This document shows, one piece after another, positions 25,709 through 41,194 of a stretch of 64,000 nucleotides of DNA. The position numbers and the translations under genes are program-made. Each line of letters opens with the position of its first letter. Positions within the stretch are counted from its first letter, which is position 1. Origin of the DNA: Apteryx mantelli (lineage: Eukaryota > Chordata > Aves > Apterygiformes > Apterygidae); NCBI RefSeq assembly GCF_036417845.1, contig NC_089981.1:61566768-61630767 (forward strand), in the 5' to 3' direction. A model generated the notes under the pieces. It was not told where the DNA came from. It did no database searches and saw only the letters and a list, made by a program, of their open reading frames with translations.

Positions 25709-27811
25709 GTAAGTTATCTGCAGCATTCAGAAAGAACACAGAACATATTCACTAAAGAATATGCACAATTTCAAACTCAGTAAGCAAAAAGATTCTTGTT
25801 GAGGTCTAAGAAGTGGTTTTGTACCAGCGTGCTCAAAACTCCCATTGTTACTGAAAATTCACTGTGTTCGCAAAGCATACCACAAACTGGAAAACTGACA
25901 AAAAGACAAGAAAGTGCTGCTTTAAATGTTTAAAATGTAGATAAATTTTTGTGTAAATGCAGATATATTTTTGTGTATACAAATCTTTCCAGTGCAGTAA
26001 AACATAAGTGCCAGTATTTCTGCATTTGTTTTAAACGTGGAAATATCTCATTCCCCTCTGTAGCACTATTATTAAATACCATATTTCAAATTGTGTAATA
26101 AAATTTCTTTCATCTTCATTTTAGAGAAGCAGTCAAATAAAAATGCAGGTATTTCAGTATTCACTGTAATATTTGTATAACATATTTTTAAGGTTTCGTG
26201 CAGTGAAGGAAAGCCCAGAATAGTCAGATCTGTAGTCAGCATTCAGCTGTAGAAATGGCTCCTTTCCAAGCATAAGACATCTTTTTTATCATAGTACTGT
26301 AATGTTTTGTCTAGAAGACATCAATCCCTGTGAGCCATAAGCAGTTCATTAACAAGACTGCAGCTGTTCTAAAATTTTTCTAGGGACTGTCAGATTCATC
26401 ACATGATATTCCACATCATGCAGTTCTTTAATGTTTGGTCTGTCTCCATTTTTATCAATGATTTAAGACTGCTATGCATATGCAGATTCATTTTCTTTCT
26501 GCTCTGGTTAAAATTGTAAAATAATATTCATCACTGCGAACAGACTGTAAAGATCCAGGTTTATGACAGCCTTTCATCCAATATTGCTATATATGTGCTT
26601 CTTTATGAATCCAGATACTGGATATAGGGTTACTTGAGTTGCACAGCTTTAGCTACACCATTGTTTCTTTTGTTTTAGCAGGGCTAGTAATTTTCACATC
26701 TTAATTTCCATACAAATGATTTTGCATGTTGGGCTTTTTCAGTCATAGCTATCTTCTAGGCTATGCTAGGAGCTGTAGTGGGGAAGTATGCTTCCAGCAC
26801 TATGCATGTGGAGTGGTAGTATGTTCTAAGAACTGTAATTGCAAACCAGTAATGTTTCTTTTGTATTTGTGTTATATATAACGGGGTAGTATACTGTTAC
26901 ATAATAGACTAGAAGAATGGCTTATTATATTTTTCTGACGGGACATGCTTGAAAGAGTTAGTGATAATTCCCTTTCTGGCATCAGCTTGAGCATAGGGCA
27001 AATCAATTCTGTAAAGAGGTACACTGGAAGAACAAACACACGATGTCATTAATGCAACCTATGATTTTAGTATAAACATACAAACTCCACATCCTGAGTT
27101 AATTCCCATATGATTTCATGTAACTGAATGGAAAAAAGTCAGTTGCTATTTCTGGAAATTGAATGTATTATGTTCAAATAATTATTATTTGGTGTAGATT
27201 GAAGGCAGAATTTTAACCATTTATAATGACTCCAAGACCACAAACTACTAAAATATATTTTCATTTTTCCTCCTGTCTTTGCTAAAATTTAGAAGTTGTT
27301 TGCTATTGGGAAATAAATGAGAATTTGGGGGATGAATGGATGCTATCATTTTTGATCTATATAAACCTTTTAAACACAGAGAAATGAAAAGCAATCTGTA
27401 TAGAACAAAGGAAATGAGGAATATGGGTCATGGTGCAGTAGAAAGACAAAAGTAAATAAGAAGAACTGTGAAGTCAACAAAGAGAGCCCTACTGTAGTGC
27501 TTTTCAGTTCAGCAGCATATCAGTAGAAAGACACCATCAGGCATGCTGAATGTGTTTGGTATTTTATATGATATACACAGATGATATGAAATGTTCAGTG
27601 AAGGTCAAGAGTAAAAATTTGAAAAGTTACTGATAGGTACTCAGCATGCTTTTACTCCTTGTACTTGCTGTTTTGTAGAAGTTTGTTAATAACAACTGTG
27701 GAGATTTCTAAGGAAATGCTGGAAGTTATAAGTAGCTATACTATAACTGGTAGTTTAGTAATACATTGTGTAAAGTCTATAAAAATGATTTTCTCTGTCT
27801 TTATCCAACAG
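25709..27811 (+). other. PRORP: PRORP last coding intron
   Basis: GT at 25709-25710 and AG at 27810-27811, phase 0. The intron is AT-rich, 2.1 kb long, with no further exon, repeat family or structured RNA recognised. The frame stays open for 50 codons upstream of the acceptor, but that part has no PRORP similarity. Confidence 0.92.
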
Positions 27812-27940
27812 CCTGCTTTCAATTATGACTGTGTGGTACAGACTACAGGCAACACATGGCATATCCCCTATAAAGACACTTTTGAGGAAAGATATTCATA
27901 TCAAGTACCAAGAAAATGGCTCTGCCTTCAACTGAAATAA
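27812..27940 (+). CDS. PRORP: PRORP terminal coding exon with zinc-site His and Cys
   Basis: Forty-two codons plus TAA (27938-27940). The sequence has [13 protein letters not shown] and ends in KWLCLQLK. The H of WHIP and the C of WLCL are 21 residues apart, exactly the spacing of the human zinc ligands H557 and C578 as I remember them. The other two ligands (human C344 and C347) would lie in upstream exons. The three exons together give 157 residues, which fits human residues 427-583 with no indel needed. Two human cysteines in ERCSCEVP are Tyr here (ERYSYQVP); they are not zinc ligands. The gene is partial only because the window starts inside it. Confidence 0.96.
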   Translation, partial: PAFNYDCVVQTTGNTWHIPYKDTFEERYSYQVPRKWLCLQLK

Positions 27941-28285
27941 TGAAGAATGTACTTGTAAAAGCTGAAGCCTCATTTTTTTAATCACTATTGCTGACTATTA
28001 GACCTCAGCAGTACAATTATGGGATTAATGGGTGAGGCCTGTAGCTGACAAAATACTCAGTAGTTGCATTTTGTCAAAATCATTCCAGCAGTAAATCTGT
28101 TAACATCAATGGTAACATCCAGCAGGGATGAATTTGGTCCGTTGTTTCCATCTTTACAGGCCATTTCTGTAGCCTCTCAATGTGATTTGAATTAAAATAT
28201 ATTTTTCCATCTTGGAATTTCAGGTTGTGTTTCTTTTTTGCTCAAGCTTTTCATCTACACTGAAAATCATAAACTCTGTACTTCA

Positions 28286-28291
28286 AATAAA
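28286..28291 (+). terminator. PRORP: Polyadenylation signal AATAAA (PRORP, proximal)
   Basis: Canonical hexamer 346 bases after the PRORP stop. It is one of two candidates. Confidence 0.5.
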
Positions 28292-28361
28292 TTAGTCATG
28301 ACTTGCAGAGTACTTGCAAAATTGGCATGCTGACCTTGCAACCATGTTGTGTGCTGTGTCC

Positions 28362-28367
28362 AATAAA
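28362..28367 (+). terminator. PRORP: Polyadenylation signal AATAAA (PRORP, distal)
   Basis: Canonical hexamer preceded by a GTTGTGTGCTGTGT stretch. Either this or the hexamer at 28286, or both, could end the transcript. Confidence 0.55.
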
Positions 28368-31300
28368 TGCAGCTTACTGGGCAAAGTGGTACTTACCATT
28401 CACCAAGCATAGTTCTAATACTTAATAATAACATGCATTGAGATTTTGTTCGGAAGAATAAGGAAACGATAAGAATAAGGAACCATGTGGCTCTTTCACA
28501 GTCTTAAATGTGCTGCTTCTGAGAGGATTTCATGCCTCTGGAATAGTTTGCTTATGTAAATATATGAATTTTCTAAACAAAAATTAATCACAGCTAGAAA
28601 TTCATTACAGGCAATAACAGGGCAAAACTGAATTTTGTACAGGCATTTCTATAAAACCTATCCCAAATTATAAGCAAGAAAAAATAGTATATATTACAGA
28701 GTATTTATTACAGGAAAAGTGCTCTAAGTTATTATTTGTAAATGTCTTTATGGCAAACATGCATTTGTTTATTCTACATACCACTTTTATGCAAACCCCT
28801 CTTCCCAGAAAAACAGGTGGAAATGCCTTATAATCTTCTGCTGAAGGATCACCAGGTTGATGGTAAAGTGGAGGTAAAGGCAGGCTTCTCCCCTATTTAG
28901 GAAAACAGTTATTTTCAGTTGTTAAAATTGTTGTATTTAAAATAGCATTTAGAGGCATCAGTCAGAATCCATGGCCCCTCTGTGCTATCTTTAAATATAC
29001 CCCATAGCCATATCGCCCTTGAAGAGCTTACGGTGATTTCTTATAATGCCTGAAAATGTAATGTGTATAATTTTTATTAGTTATAAAATGTTTGTTTTTT
29101 CTTAAACAAACTTTCAAGTATGCTTTGGCCTTGGAGTCAATACCTTGATATGGTGTAAAGAGCAAGTACCTTTCTCCAAAAAAATACAGTTCAGTGTATT
29201 CTCTGTAATGTTTTTGTTACATTTGTCTTGCGCACTAAAAAGTCCTTGGTTTGAAACTGAGCTGAATCATATAGATCTCTTTGTATGTTATTTGCAGGCC
29301 CGAGCTCCGGGAGTGTTCCAGGACAACCTCCCTCAGGACTCGTAGAGTTCAGGCATGTTCCCTGCTATTTCTTTCATGTCAGAGATTCTTGTTCTACTCC
29401 TGACCCTTGTGGTATCAGTTTGTAAATGAGCAGGTGTGGTTTGCATGCAGGTGTGTCCTTCAGGTACTGTGCAGAACGTGCTGAGGAGCTGGATACCTCT
29501 TAAGGTAACCTAGAACCTTGGTTTTAAATTCATCGCGTTGTTGGTAGCATTCATCAGAGACCCCTTTTCTAACAGAGCATGCCAGCTCCTAGAGGTCATC
29601 AGCTTTCTAGAGTCCTCTGGGGAATGCAGAGAGATTGGGTCTTCTCTTGTTCCTCAAATGTATTTACTTCTACTTTGTCAGATGATTGTTTTGACACTTC
29701 TCTAAGTCAAAGAACTGCCACACCTCTTTGAAAATGCTAATATTGCTCTGTTAGAGTAAGTGTCCTCTGCTGTACAGGACTGCTTAGTTAGCAACCGTTG
29801 CTCTGCGTGGGGTTACCTATTTCACCCGCTCCCCAATGAGCTGCACAACAGAATAACCTGGTCTGAATCAGTGCTGCTGTGCTCTGAGCTGGATACTATC
29901 TCTGGTGCTAATGCAGTCCTACGGATAATCAATTCAGGGCTGTCAGCTAAGAGCAAACCCTGAAAAAGTTGTTTTGGCTTGGTCAAAATTGGCATTGTTG
30001 AACTGAGCTAGCACCATGGCACAAGCACCGCTGTGCGGGAGAGGGCCTGAAATGTCAGGCTGCAGGAGGTGGGCCCGTGCAGCTCTGCCTTTGATTAGCT
30101 CTGGCTGACCAGGAACTGCACTTTCAAATTATTCATTTCATAGTGAGGCATGGTCATCCATTGAAGTTTGTATTTTATCTCATCCTGGTCATTAACAGAC
30201 CTACATGATAACCAACATCTAACTGGAATAAACACACACTATACTTTACAAGCTTTTGACTGAAACTAGATGTGTCCCTAATCAGTCATGGGTTTCCCCT
30301 CAAAAATGCTCTCTTAGAGATACTGTAACACCTTCTAAATAGTAACACTTCCTAAATACACATTCTTAGTGTGGATTATTAATATTGAATGCTAGTTTGT
30401 GTGCTTTTCTGTGAAGCCGTTAAGTGGGTACTCTTTCATTCCTTTTCGTTTGTACTTCAGGGGATGGAAAACTGTTGTTAATTACTGGCAGCATGAAGGG
30501 GAGCATTGAGTTATTGGCATTGTAATGTGTATCAGTGTAGGAGCAGATTGCATCATTTGACATCTTCTGAGAGCATTGCCTAAATAAGATTGACAGGTGT
30601 GGTATCCCTGTAGTTCTTCCCCCATGCAAATGAATACCCCTACGCAGGGAATTTATTCTGAAGGCCACGATGTGATTGCAGTCAGAGCGCTGTGCAGGTC
30701 ATTTTGACTAGGGCCATGTTTGCCTCAGTGAACATGCCAACTATTTAAAACCAATCAACCAGAACAGTATACTTATGTAATTTAATATGTTGGGTATTGT
30801 GCATCAAAAGTCAAGTGAGGTTAGTAGTTATCACATGTGAATGAATTACTGTAAGAAATAATTGGGTTAGTCTGTGGTTTAGGTATTGCATGTGAAAGAA
30901 ATTTGGAGAACTTAATAAAATTGTTGCAAACTTTTTTTTTAAATTTTATTTACAATACAGGAATATTTGAAATAATGCAATAACACAGTACTAATGCCAA
31001 CAAAAATTACAGCATTAAATTATCTTTTATCAGGTATTTTACCTATTAACAAGAAAGAAGGGAATCTGGGAATTTACAAGAGGAAGATATTCTAAGATTA
31101 GTGTCAGAGTGGTTATGATTTTATTTTCTTTCCTTGTATTTGTTGCTAATACACTTTACTGGAAGACTTGAAGCTCCTTATAAGGAATTAATGTCTTCCT
31201 CTCTATGTGGAACCAAAGATGAAAAGTTATCAGGCTAGACTTTTTCAACTGCATGCCACCTGTTCATATAGCTGTGCACACTCTCCAGAGGTTCAGTTCT

Positions 31301-31630
31301 GTCTGAAAATACATAATTATACCAGAATAATTATCTGCATTTTCTTTAAGATATTTGTGAAATAACATTGCTTTTGTGTGGCTGTTAATCTGGAGAGAGA
31401 TTACTGAAACACAGAATTTAGAGATAGCAATGAATATGAGGATTTGTTTGTGAATATTTAAAAGGAAATCTAGGGGATTTCACTGACAATAAACCTGAGA
31501 GCCAAACCAAAACAATCTATCAACAAAACTACTGAACAAAAAAAAAACCTTATAAGGTTTTGAGGTGAGGCTTTGAAAATCTACTGCTTACTAGTACAGT
31601 GGTACAGTAAAAACCCAAGAATCTTTAATG

Positions 31631-31700
31631 GTGTTGATTAGATTGATAGGTCCACTTTGAATCCAGTGTTGATTAGATTGATGGGTTCCTTTTGAATGTC
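31631..31700. repeat. 35-bp tandem duplication (two copies)
   Basis: GTGTTGATTAGATTGAT starts at 31631 and again at 31666. The rest of the unit is similar but diverged (GGTCCACTTTGAAT against GGGTTCCTTTTGAAT). Confidence 0.85.
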
Positions 31701-32359
31701 AGGCAAGTCCCCCAAATGTTTCACCAGTTAGTACCCCCATGGTCATTGGCAAGCATGCTGAATAAAGAGAACCGGAATCAGATGGGACTAACATGTAACT
31801 TAGCCTTTCACGTGTCATGGAGATGGAGTCACACAGGAAGGACAGACTTGAGGAAGACCAAACTGATTCAGCCTGTGCTATAGGTATTTTGTAAATAGTT
31901 TAATCTCCAAGATCCTGAATTTATTATTTATTATGTTAAAAAGATCTCAGAACAGCCTTTCTGTGTAATCCTGTAGCACAGATTCTAACTAATATGGTTG
32001 ATAAGACTTGATGAATATTACATCAGCAATATTTATTGATTGCTTTTCTGAAACAAAACCATACTTTGGAAGTCGACTAAATTGCTACACAGATGGGGAA
32101 AACTGTTGAAGCTATATCCTGAAAGTAGTATGACTTCCGCTCTGAGAAACTTTTTAATCTAACCTTGGTCAGAGTCAAATATTGAATCTTCAATTCCAAA
32201 CACTTAGAGACATAAGACTTGTTACTTTTTGGCAATTGGGCTGAATGTTAGATAATTCCTTCCATTTTTCCAATCTCCTTTTGCTCAACGGAAAAAAAAT
32301 TCTGACATGAAACCCCAGTGTTATACTATGGAGTAGCTTCCATGTAAGGAAGGACTAGT

Positions 32360-32735
32360 AGGCTAGGAGTCCTCAGGCTGGAAAAAAAGATGACTAAGGG
32401 GAGATAAGATAGAGGACTTCACAGTCACAAGTGTTGTGGAAGGGGTGAATAGGGATTGATCATTCGCTGTCTCTTCCAGTACAAGAGGAGGCATTGAATG
32501 AAGCTGGCAGATGGAAAGTTCAGATAAAAGGTGAAGTTTCAGATGAAACCACAGATGTAGTTATGCTGAGCAACTCATTGCCACAGCATGTCATGGATGC
32601 AAGAAGTTCACATGAGTTCAAGGAGAGATCAGCAAGTTCATGAAAGAGAAATCCATCAAGGGTTATTAAATAACTAGGCACTATCTCTGCCTAGGGAAGT
32701 CACTTCAAACTGTTGGAGACAGCCAGTACAGGCAT
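32360..32735 (+). mobile_element. CR1-family LINE 3' fragment (old, diverged)
   Basis: The order of blocks follows the 3' region of CR1 LINEs of birds and reptiles. In order these are 'ggctggaaaaaaagatgact', 'aaggggagataagatagagg', 'gtgaatagggattgatcatt', 'caactcattgccacagcatg' and 'gttattaaataactaggcac'. A final 'ctctgcctagggaagtcac' precedes a 'ctgttggag' end. It is truncated and carries no open frame, so it is a dead copy. Orientation is + (LINE 3' end to the right). The identification is by memory of the consensus, and the subfamily is not assigned. Confidence 0.72.
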
Positions 32736-33058
32736 TCTTGAATATTTATGTTTTCTGTGATACAATGTTTGCATCACAGCTTCGAATATTTTATGTCTGC
32801 CTGCAGAGTGTTTCCCTTATTGACAAAATTTGTGTTGTGCAATACATAGTGAGACATTTTATGCTCCCATGGTACTAATAAGCAAGGAGAAGTACATTGA
32901 AAAATTCAGGAAAGCAGATTTTTAATGTATGAAATACATAATATGATCCAATATGCATCTGCAACCTGCTATTTCAACAGAGAATAAGTTCATCTAATAA
33001 TAATCTTAAAATAGAAGTGTTGATATCAAAACACAGCTTTTTCATGACCTGCTTTAAA

Positions 33059-33074
33059 AAAAAAAAAAAAAAAA
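33059..33074. repeat. Poly-A run
   Basis: A run of roughly sixteen A spans the line break near 33060. No element body upstream was recognised. Confidence 0.7.
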
Positions 33075-34521
33075 GCCTCCCCACAAAGCAGGGGAAATCC
33101 AAGACGCTGAAAGGCAAAATGAGCATATATTCATGAGTTTAAATTTGGGGGATTTCCCTTTGTACTGGACACTGATAGAATGTCAGTCTTTTAAACATCA
33201 CGTTATAATGCAGCTGTGGCAACAATCCATTAATAATATCTTTAAACATCTTCCTTTGAGGTTAATATATTTCTTTGCTTTAAAATTATACCCATTTAAG
33301 AGAACATGTGGAAATATTTAGAAAATTTGTGTTCTTTTTTGTTTTCTTGAATGTCTGTACAGCTCCTGCTGATACACTTTTCTCCAGTTTTCTGGTATTT
33401 TTGTGCATATTCTTTAAAACATGCCAAACTTGAACATGTTTGAACAGTTTTCCAGATATCAGAAAATATTAGAATAGGCTGATGGTTTGTGACGACACAA
33501 CTTTTCTTTCTTATATTTCCAACCAGCACTAACACCACCACTGGCCTTCTCACTGAAGAGCAGGCCGGCTGCAGGCCGTGCAGAGTCCTAAAGAGTCTGA
33601 AGCTCTCTGAGACGAGATTTCTAGCAGAAAAAAAGTTGTGTACTAGCAAGCCCTGTATCACATCCTTATATTTATGGGAGGTTCACAAGAGATGGAGAAT
33701 GAAGGTCAGTTCAAAACGTGCTACCTGCTGCCACAGGAGCAGCTCTCCCCTTGGGCATGGTGACATCCAACCTCACCAGACTTTATAATCCTTGGTAAAC
33801 CATGAGTGTTGCTTCCCTCCTGAACAAAGCGCCAAGGGCACACACGCTAGCGCGAGCCCAGCAGCACAACACACCAGAGCAAGGCATGGAAGCCCCAGAA
33901 GGGGGTTTTGCTAGGTATCCCCCAAATGGCAGGTGGCTACGTGGCATTTTGTGCTGTGTGCAGAGTGCGGCGTGTAGGCCAGTCCGACAGCCCCGACGCC
34001 GCAGCTGACCTGGGTTTTTTTCACGAGCTGCGAGCATTTACTGCGTAACTGCGGCTCCCCTCTCCTTTTTGCAAGGGAGCTGAGGGACGCGGTTTCTGTG
34101 GCTCCAGCAGCCAAAAGCATTTGAGCCACCTGGTGCTGCCATGTGGGAACGCTCTGTAGGCAGCTCTTACAATAGGTGGACCAGAAGCTTTAATGACTGC
34201 TGGGATAAGTTTATCTATAATCCAGGTGAATTACTGTCCCTTTGTCTTTTAAGATCATGAAGTGCCATTTTATTCTCTTTTGGACTTCAATGTGTTGAAG
34301 CCCAGGGTGGAAAAGGGAGTGGTGTCCAAACGCTCCCTTCTGCTGTTTCTGTATGTGACAACAGTATTTCCCTTTAAGCCGCCTGCTCCCCCACCCAGAA
34401 AGGCTGTATCAGTACATTAAACCAGCACAGGGGTTGTTAGCGGCCTGGCAGCCGCTTCTCCCCTCGGCCACCACCGCCTCTCAGCCCGCGGGGCGGAAGG
34501 CGGGAACGTGGACGATCGCTG

Positions 34522-34533
34522 GCGCCTGCGCAG
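34522..34533. promoter_or_regulatory. NRF1-like palindrome 1
   Basis: GCGCCTGCGCAG, one mismatch from the GCGCATGCGC core of nuclear respiratory factor 1. It is about 300 bases upstream of the PSMA6 start codon. Confidence 0.55.
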
Positions 34534-34566
34534 TAAGAGAGCGCAGACCGCGCCTCGCCGCGCTGG

Positions 34567-34578
34567 TGCGCATGCTCA
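34567..34578. promoter_or_regulatory. NRF1-like palindrome 2
   Basis: TGCGCATGCTCA, which keeps the first half site TGCGCA fully and has a partial second half. Confidence 0.5.
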
Positions 34579-34596
34579 GTGGGCCGCGCACTCGCC

Positions 34597-34638
34597 GGGG
34601 GCGGGGGGGTGCTGGGGGGAAAGAAGAGGGCCCGGGGG
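34597..34638 (+). promoter_or_regulatory. Promoter G-quadruplex-type run
   Basis: Five G runs (5, 7, 6, 3 and 5 bases) with short loops on the coding strand, within 230 bases upstream of the start codon. Folding is an inference from the pattern. Confidence 0.6.
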
Positions 34639-34640
34639 CT

Positions 34641-34653
34641 TGGGCATGCGCAG
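34641..34653. promoter_or_regulatory. NRF1-like palindrome 3
   Basis: TGGGCATGCGCAG contains GCATGCGCA, the closest match in the cluster to the NRF1 core on its right half. Confidence 0.6.
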
Positions 34654-34691
34654 TCGGGGTGCGCTGGCTACACCATCCCCGCCGCGGAGCA

Positions 34692-34700
34692 TGACGATGC
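34692..34700 (+). promoter_or_regulatory. ARE-like site (TGACnnnGC)
   Basis: TGACGATGC fits the antioxidant response element core used by CNC-bZIP factors. NFE2L1 is known to drive proteasome genes through such sites. A nine-base degenerate motif can occur by chance. Confidence 0.4.
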
Positions 34701-34717
34701 GCGAGCGGGGTGTTTGG

Positions 34718-34729
34718 GCGCCTGCGCGG
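34718..34729. promoter_or_regulatory. NRF1-like palindrome 4
   Basis: GCGCCTGCGCGG, with the same GCGCCTGCGC core as site 1. Confidence 0.5.
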
Positions 34730-34739
34730 AGCACGTAAC

Positions 34740-34748
34740 CCGGAAGTG
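34740..34748 (+). promoter_or_regulatory. ETS/GABP-type site
   Basis: CCGGAAGTG, a full ETS consensus, lies 79 bases before the start codon. Such sites often sit at or near the start of transcription in CpG-island housekeeping promoters. Confidence 0.65.
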
Positions 34749-34799
34749 CTTTCCTGGGTCCCCGGTCTGCGGGTAGTGGTGGGGCACTGCACGCTGTGA

Positions 34800-39646
<4,847 letters not shown>

Positions 39647-39728
39647 GACAAGTTACTGGATTCCAACACCGTGACTCATTTATTCAGAATTACTGAAAAT
39701 ATTGGCTGTGTGATGACAGGAATGACAG
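39647..39728 (+). CDS. PSMA6: PSMA6 coding exon 3
   Basis: Residues 58-84 plus the first base of codon 85. Contains DKLLDSNTVTHLFRITENIG and GCVMTGMT, the conserved core strand region of alpha subunits. The donor GTATTT is weaker than the others but the frame demands it. Confidence 0.97.
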
Positions 39729-40167
<439 letters not shown>

Positions 40168-40289
40168 TGAAATTAATCTTCTCTGTTTCTTGTCTAAACT
40201 TGCAACTTCAAATATGGGACATTCTCACCCATTTTTCAAGTTGTGCAAAATAATGTGGTTGTAACGGAAGGAGTAAGAGGGACTGACAG

Positions 40290-40440
40290 CTGAAAGAGCG
40301 TAGTGTTGGAAGTCTTGAATTGAAGCCCTGATTCAACCATTGACTAATGATTTGAATTTAAGTAAATCATTTAACCTCTTTAAAATGTTTGATACTGTTT
40401 CATCTTAGTTTTATGGGGCTTGTCTGTTTGCACTGCACAC
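40290..40440 (+). mobile_element. MIR-like SINE fossil in PSMA6 intron 4
   Basis: The blocks run in MIR order: 'gaattgaagccctgattcaa', 'ccattgactaatgatttgaa', 'agtaaatcatttaacctctt' and 'gtttcatcttag'. They correspond to the MIR core region ('..tcctgactctaccatttact..', '..aagttatttaacctctctg..', '..gtttcatctgta..'). No tRNA-like head was recognised. Match by memory. Confidence 0.6.
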
Positions 40441-41149
40441 TGATGCCTGTGAATGAAAGATGCTCCTTGTACCAGTGTCTGTGAAGGGTAAAGAACATTA
40501 TTAAAACAGATATTTGGAGGGTGAAATTAGGCTTGTGTGGATTTTGATTTCTTTTTTGTCTGAAGTAATGTGTATAGTCTAAACATCAGTTTAGTTTGTG
40601 CTTTTGACTTAACCTCGATCTCTATGATGTAGGCAAGACATGCTTAAAAATATTTTACTTAAAAACATTTATGCGCCAGTCTTGCTTTGTAATTGCAAAT
40701 ACATTTTAAGTTTAGGTGAAGAAGATACGTATGACGTTTTCTAGGTATTCCTGGTTACCTTAGCGGGGGGGCGAGGTGGGGGGAGCATTCTGACTTGTTC
40801 TTTCTCTTATTTTACTCACAGCTAAGTGTATAACGGTACTTAGGCTGCCTGGAAACTGACTGGGAAAAGATCTAATGTTTCCTCAGTGACTCTTTTGTTA
40901 AATGTTCTGTCTGTTTTGGTGGGGGGTATTTGGGGTTTGTGTGTGTGGTTTTTTTTTTTCTTAGAATATTTTTAGAATTGATGAATCACTTCTCGTAATC
41001 GTAGGCATAAGCACTTCTTAATAAAGAAGTAACACTGAGGGTTGCACCACACTTCCTGTGATGGGCCAATTTTCTTATGCTTGTAACTTTCAGGAATAAC
41101 TGTTTCTTTTTTCTCTTGGCATTTCCCATGCCTTGATAATACTGGAAAG

Positions 41150-41152
<3 letters not shown>

Positions 41153-41192
<40 letters not shown>
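41153..41192. repeat. T40 homopolymer
   Basis: Forty consecutive T in PSMA6 intron 4. The minus-strand reading would be a long poly-A, but no retroposon body was recognised next to it. The length is likely to vary and may be uncertain in the assembly. Confidence 0.95.

Positions 41193-41194
<2 letters not shown>

Larger units (their letters stand above)
27941..28385 (+). other. PRORP: PRORP 3' untranslated region (end estimated)
   Basis: Sequence after the stop codon up to just beyond the second canonical polyadenylation signal. The exact cleavage site cannot be read from sequence alone. Confidence 0.6.
28390..34429. other. Intergenic region between PRORP and PSMA6
   Basis: No gene recognised. 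It holds a tandem duplication at 31631-31700, a CR1-like fossil at about 32360-32735, and a moderately GC-rich patch at about 33780-34140 before the PSMA6 CpG island. Overlapping ORFs on both strands between 33.3 and 34.1 kb (up to 121 codons) have no recognisable protein similarity. Confidence 0.75.
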
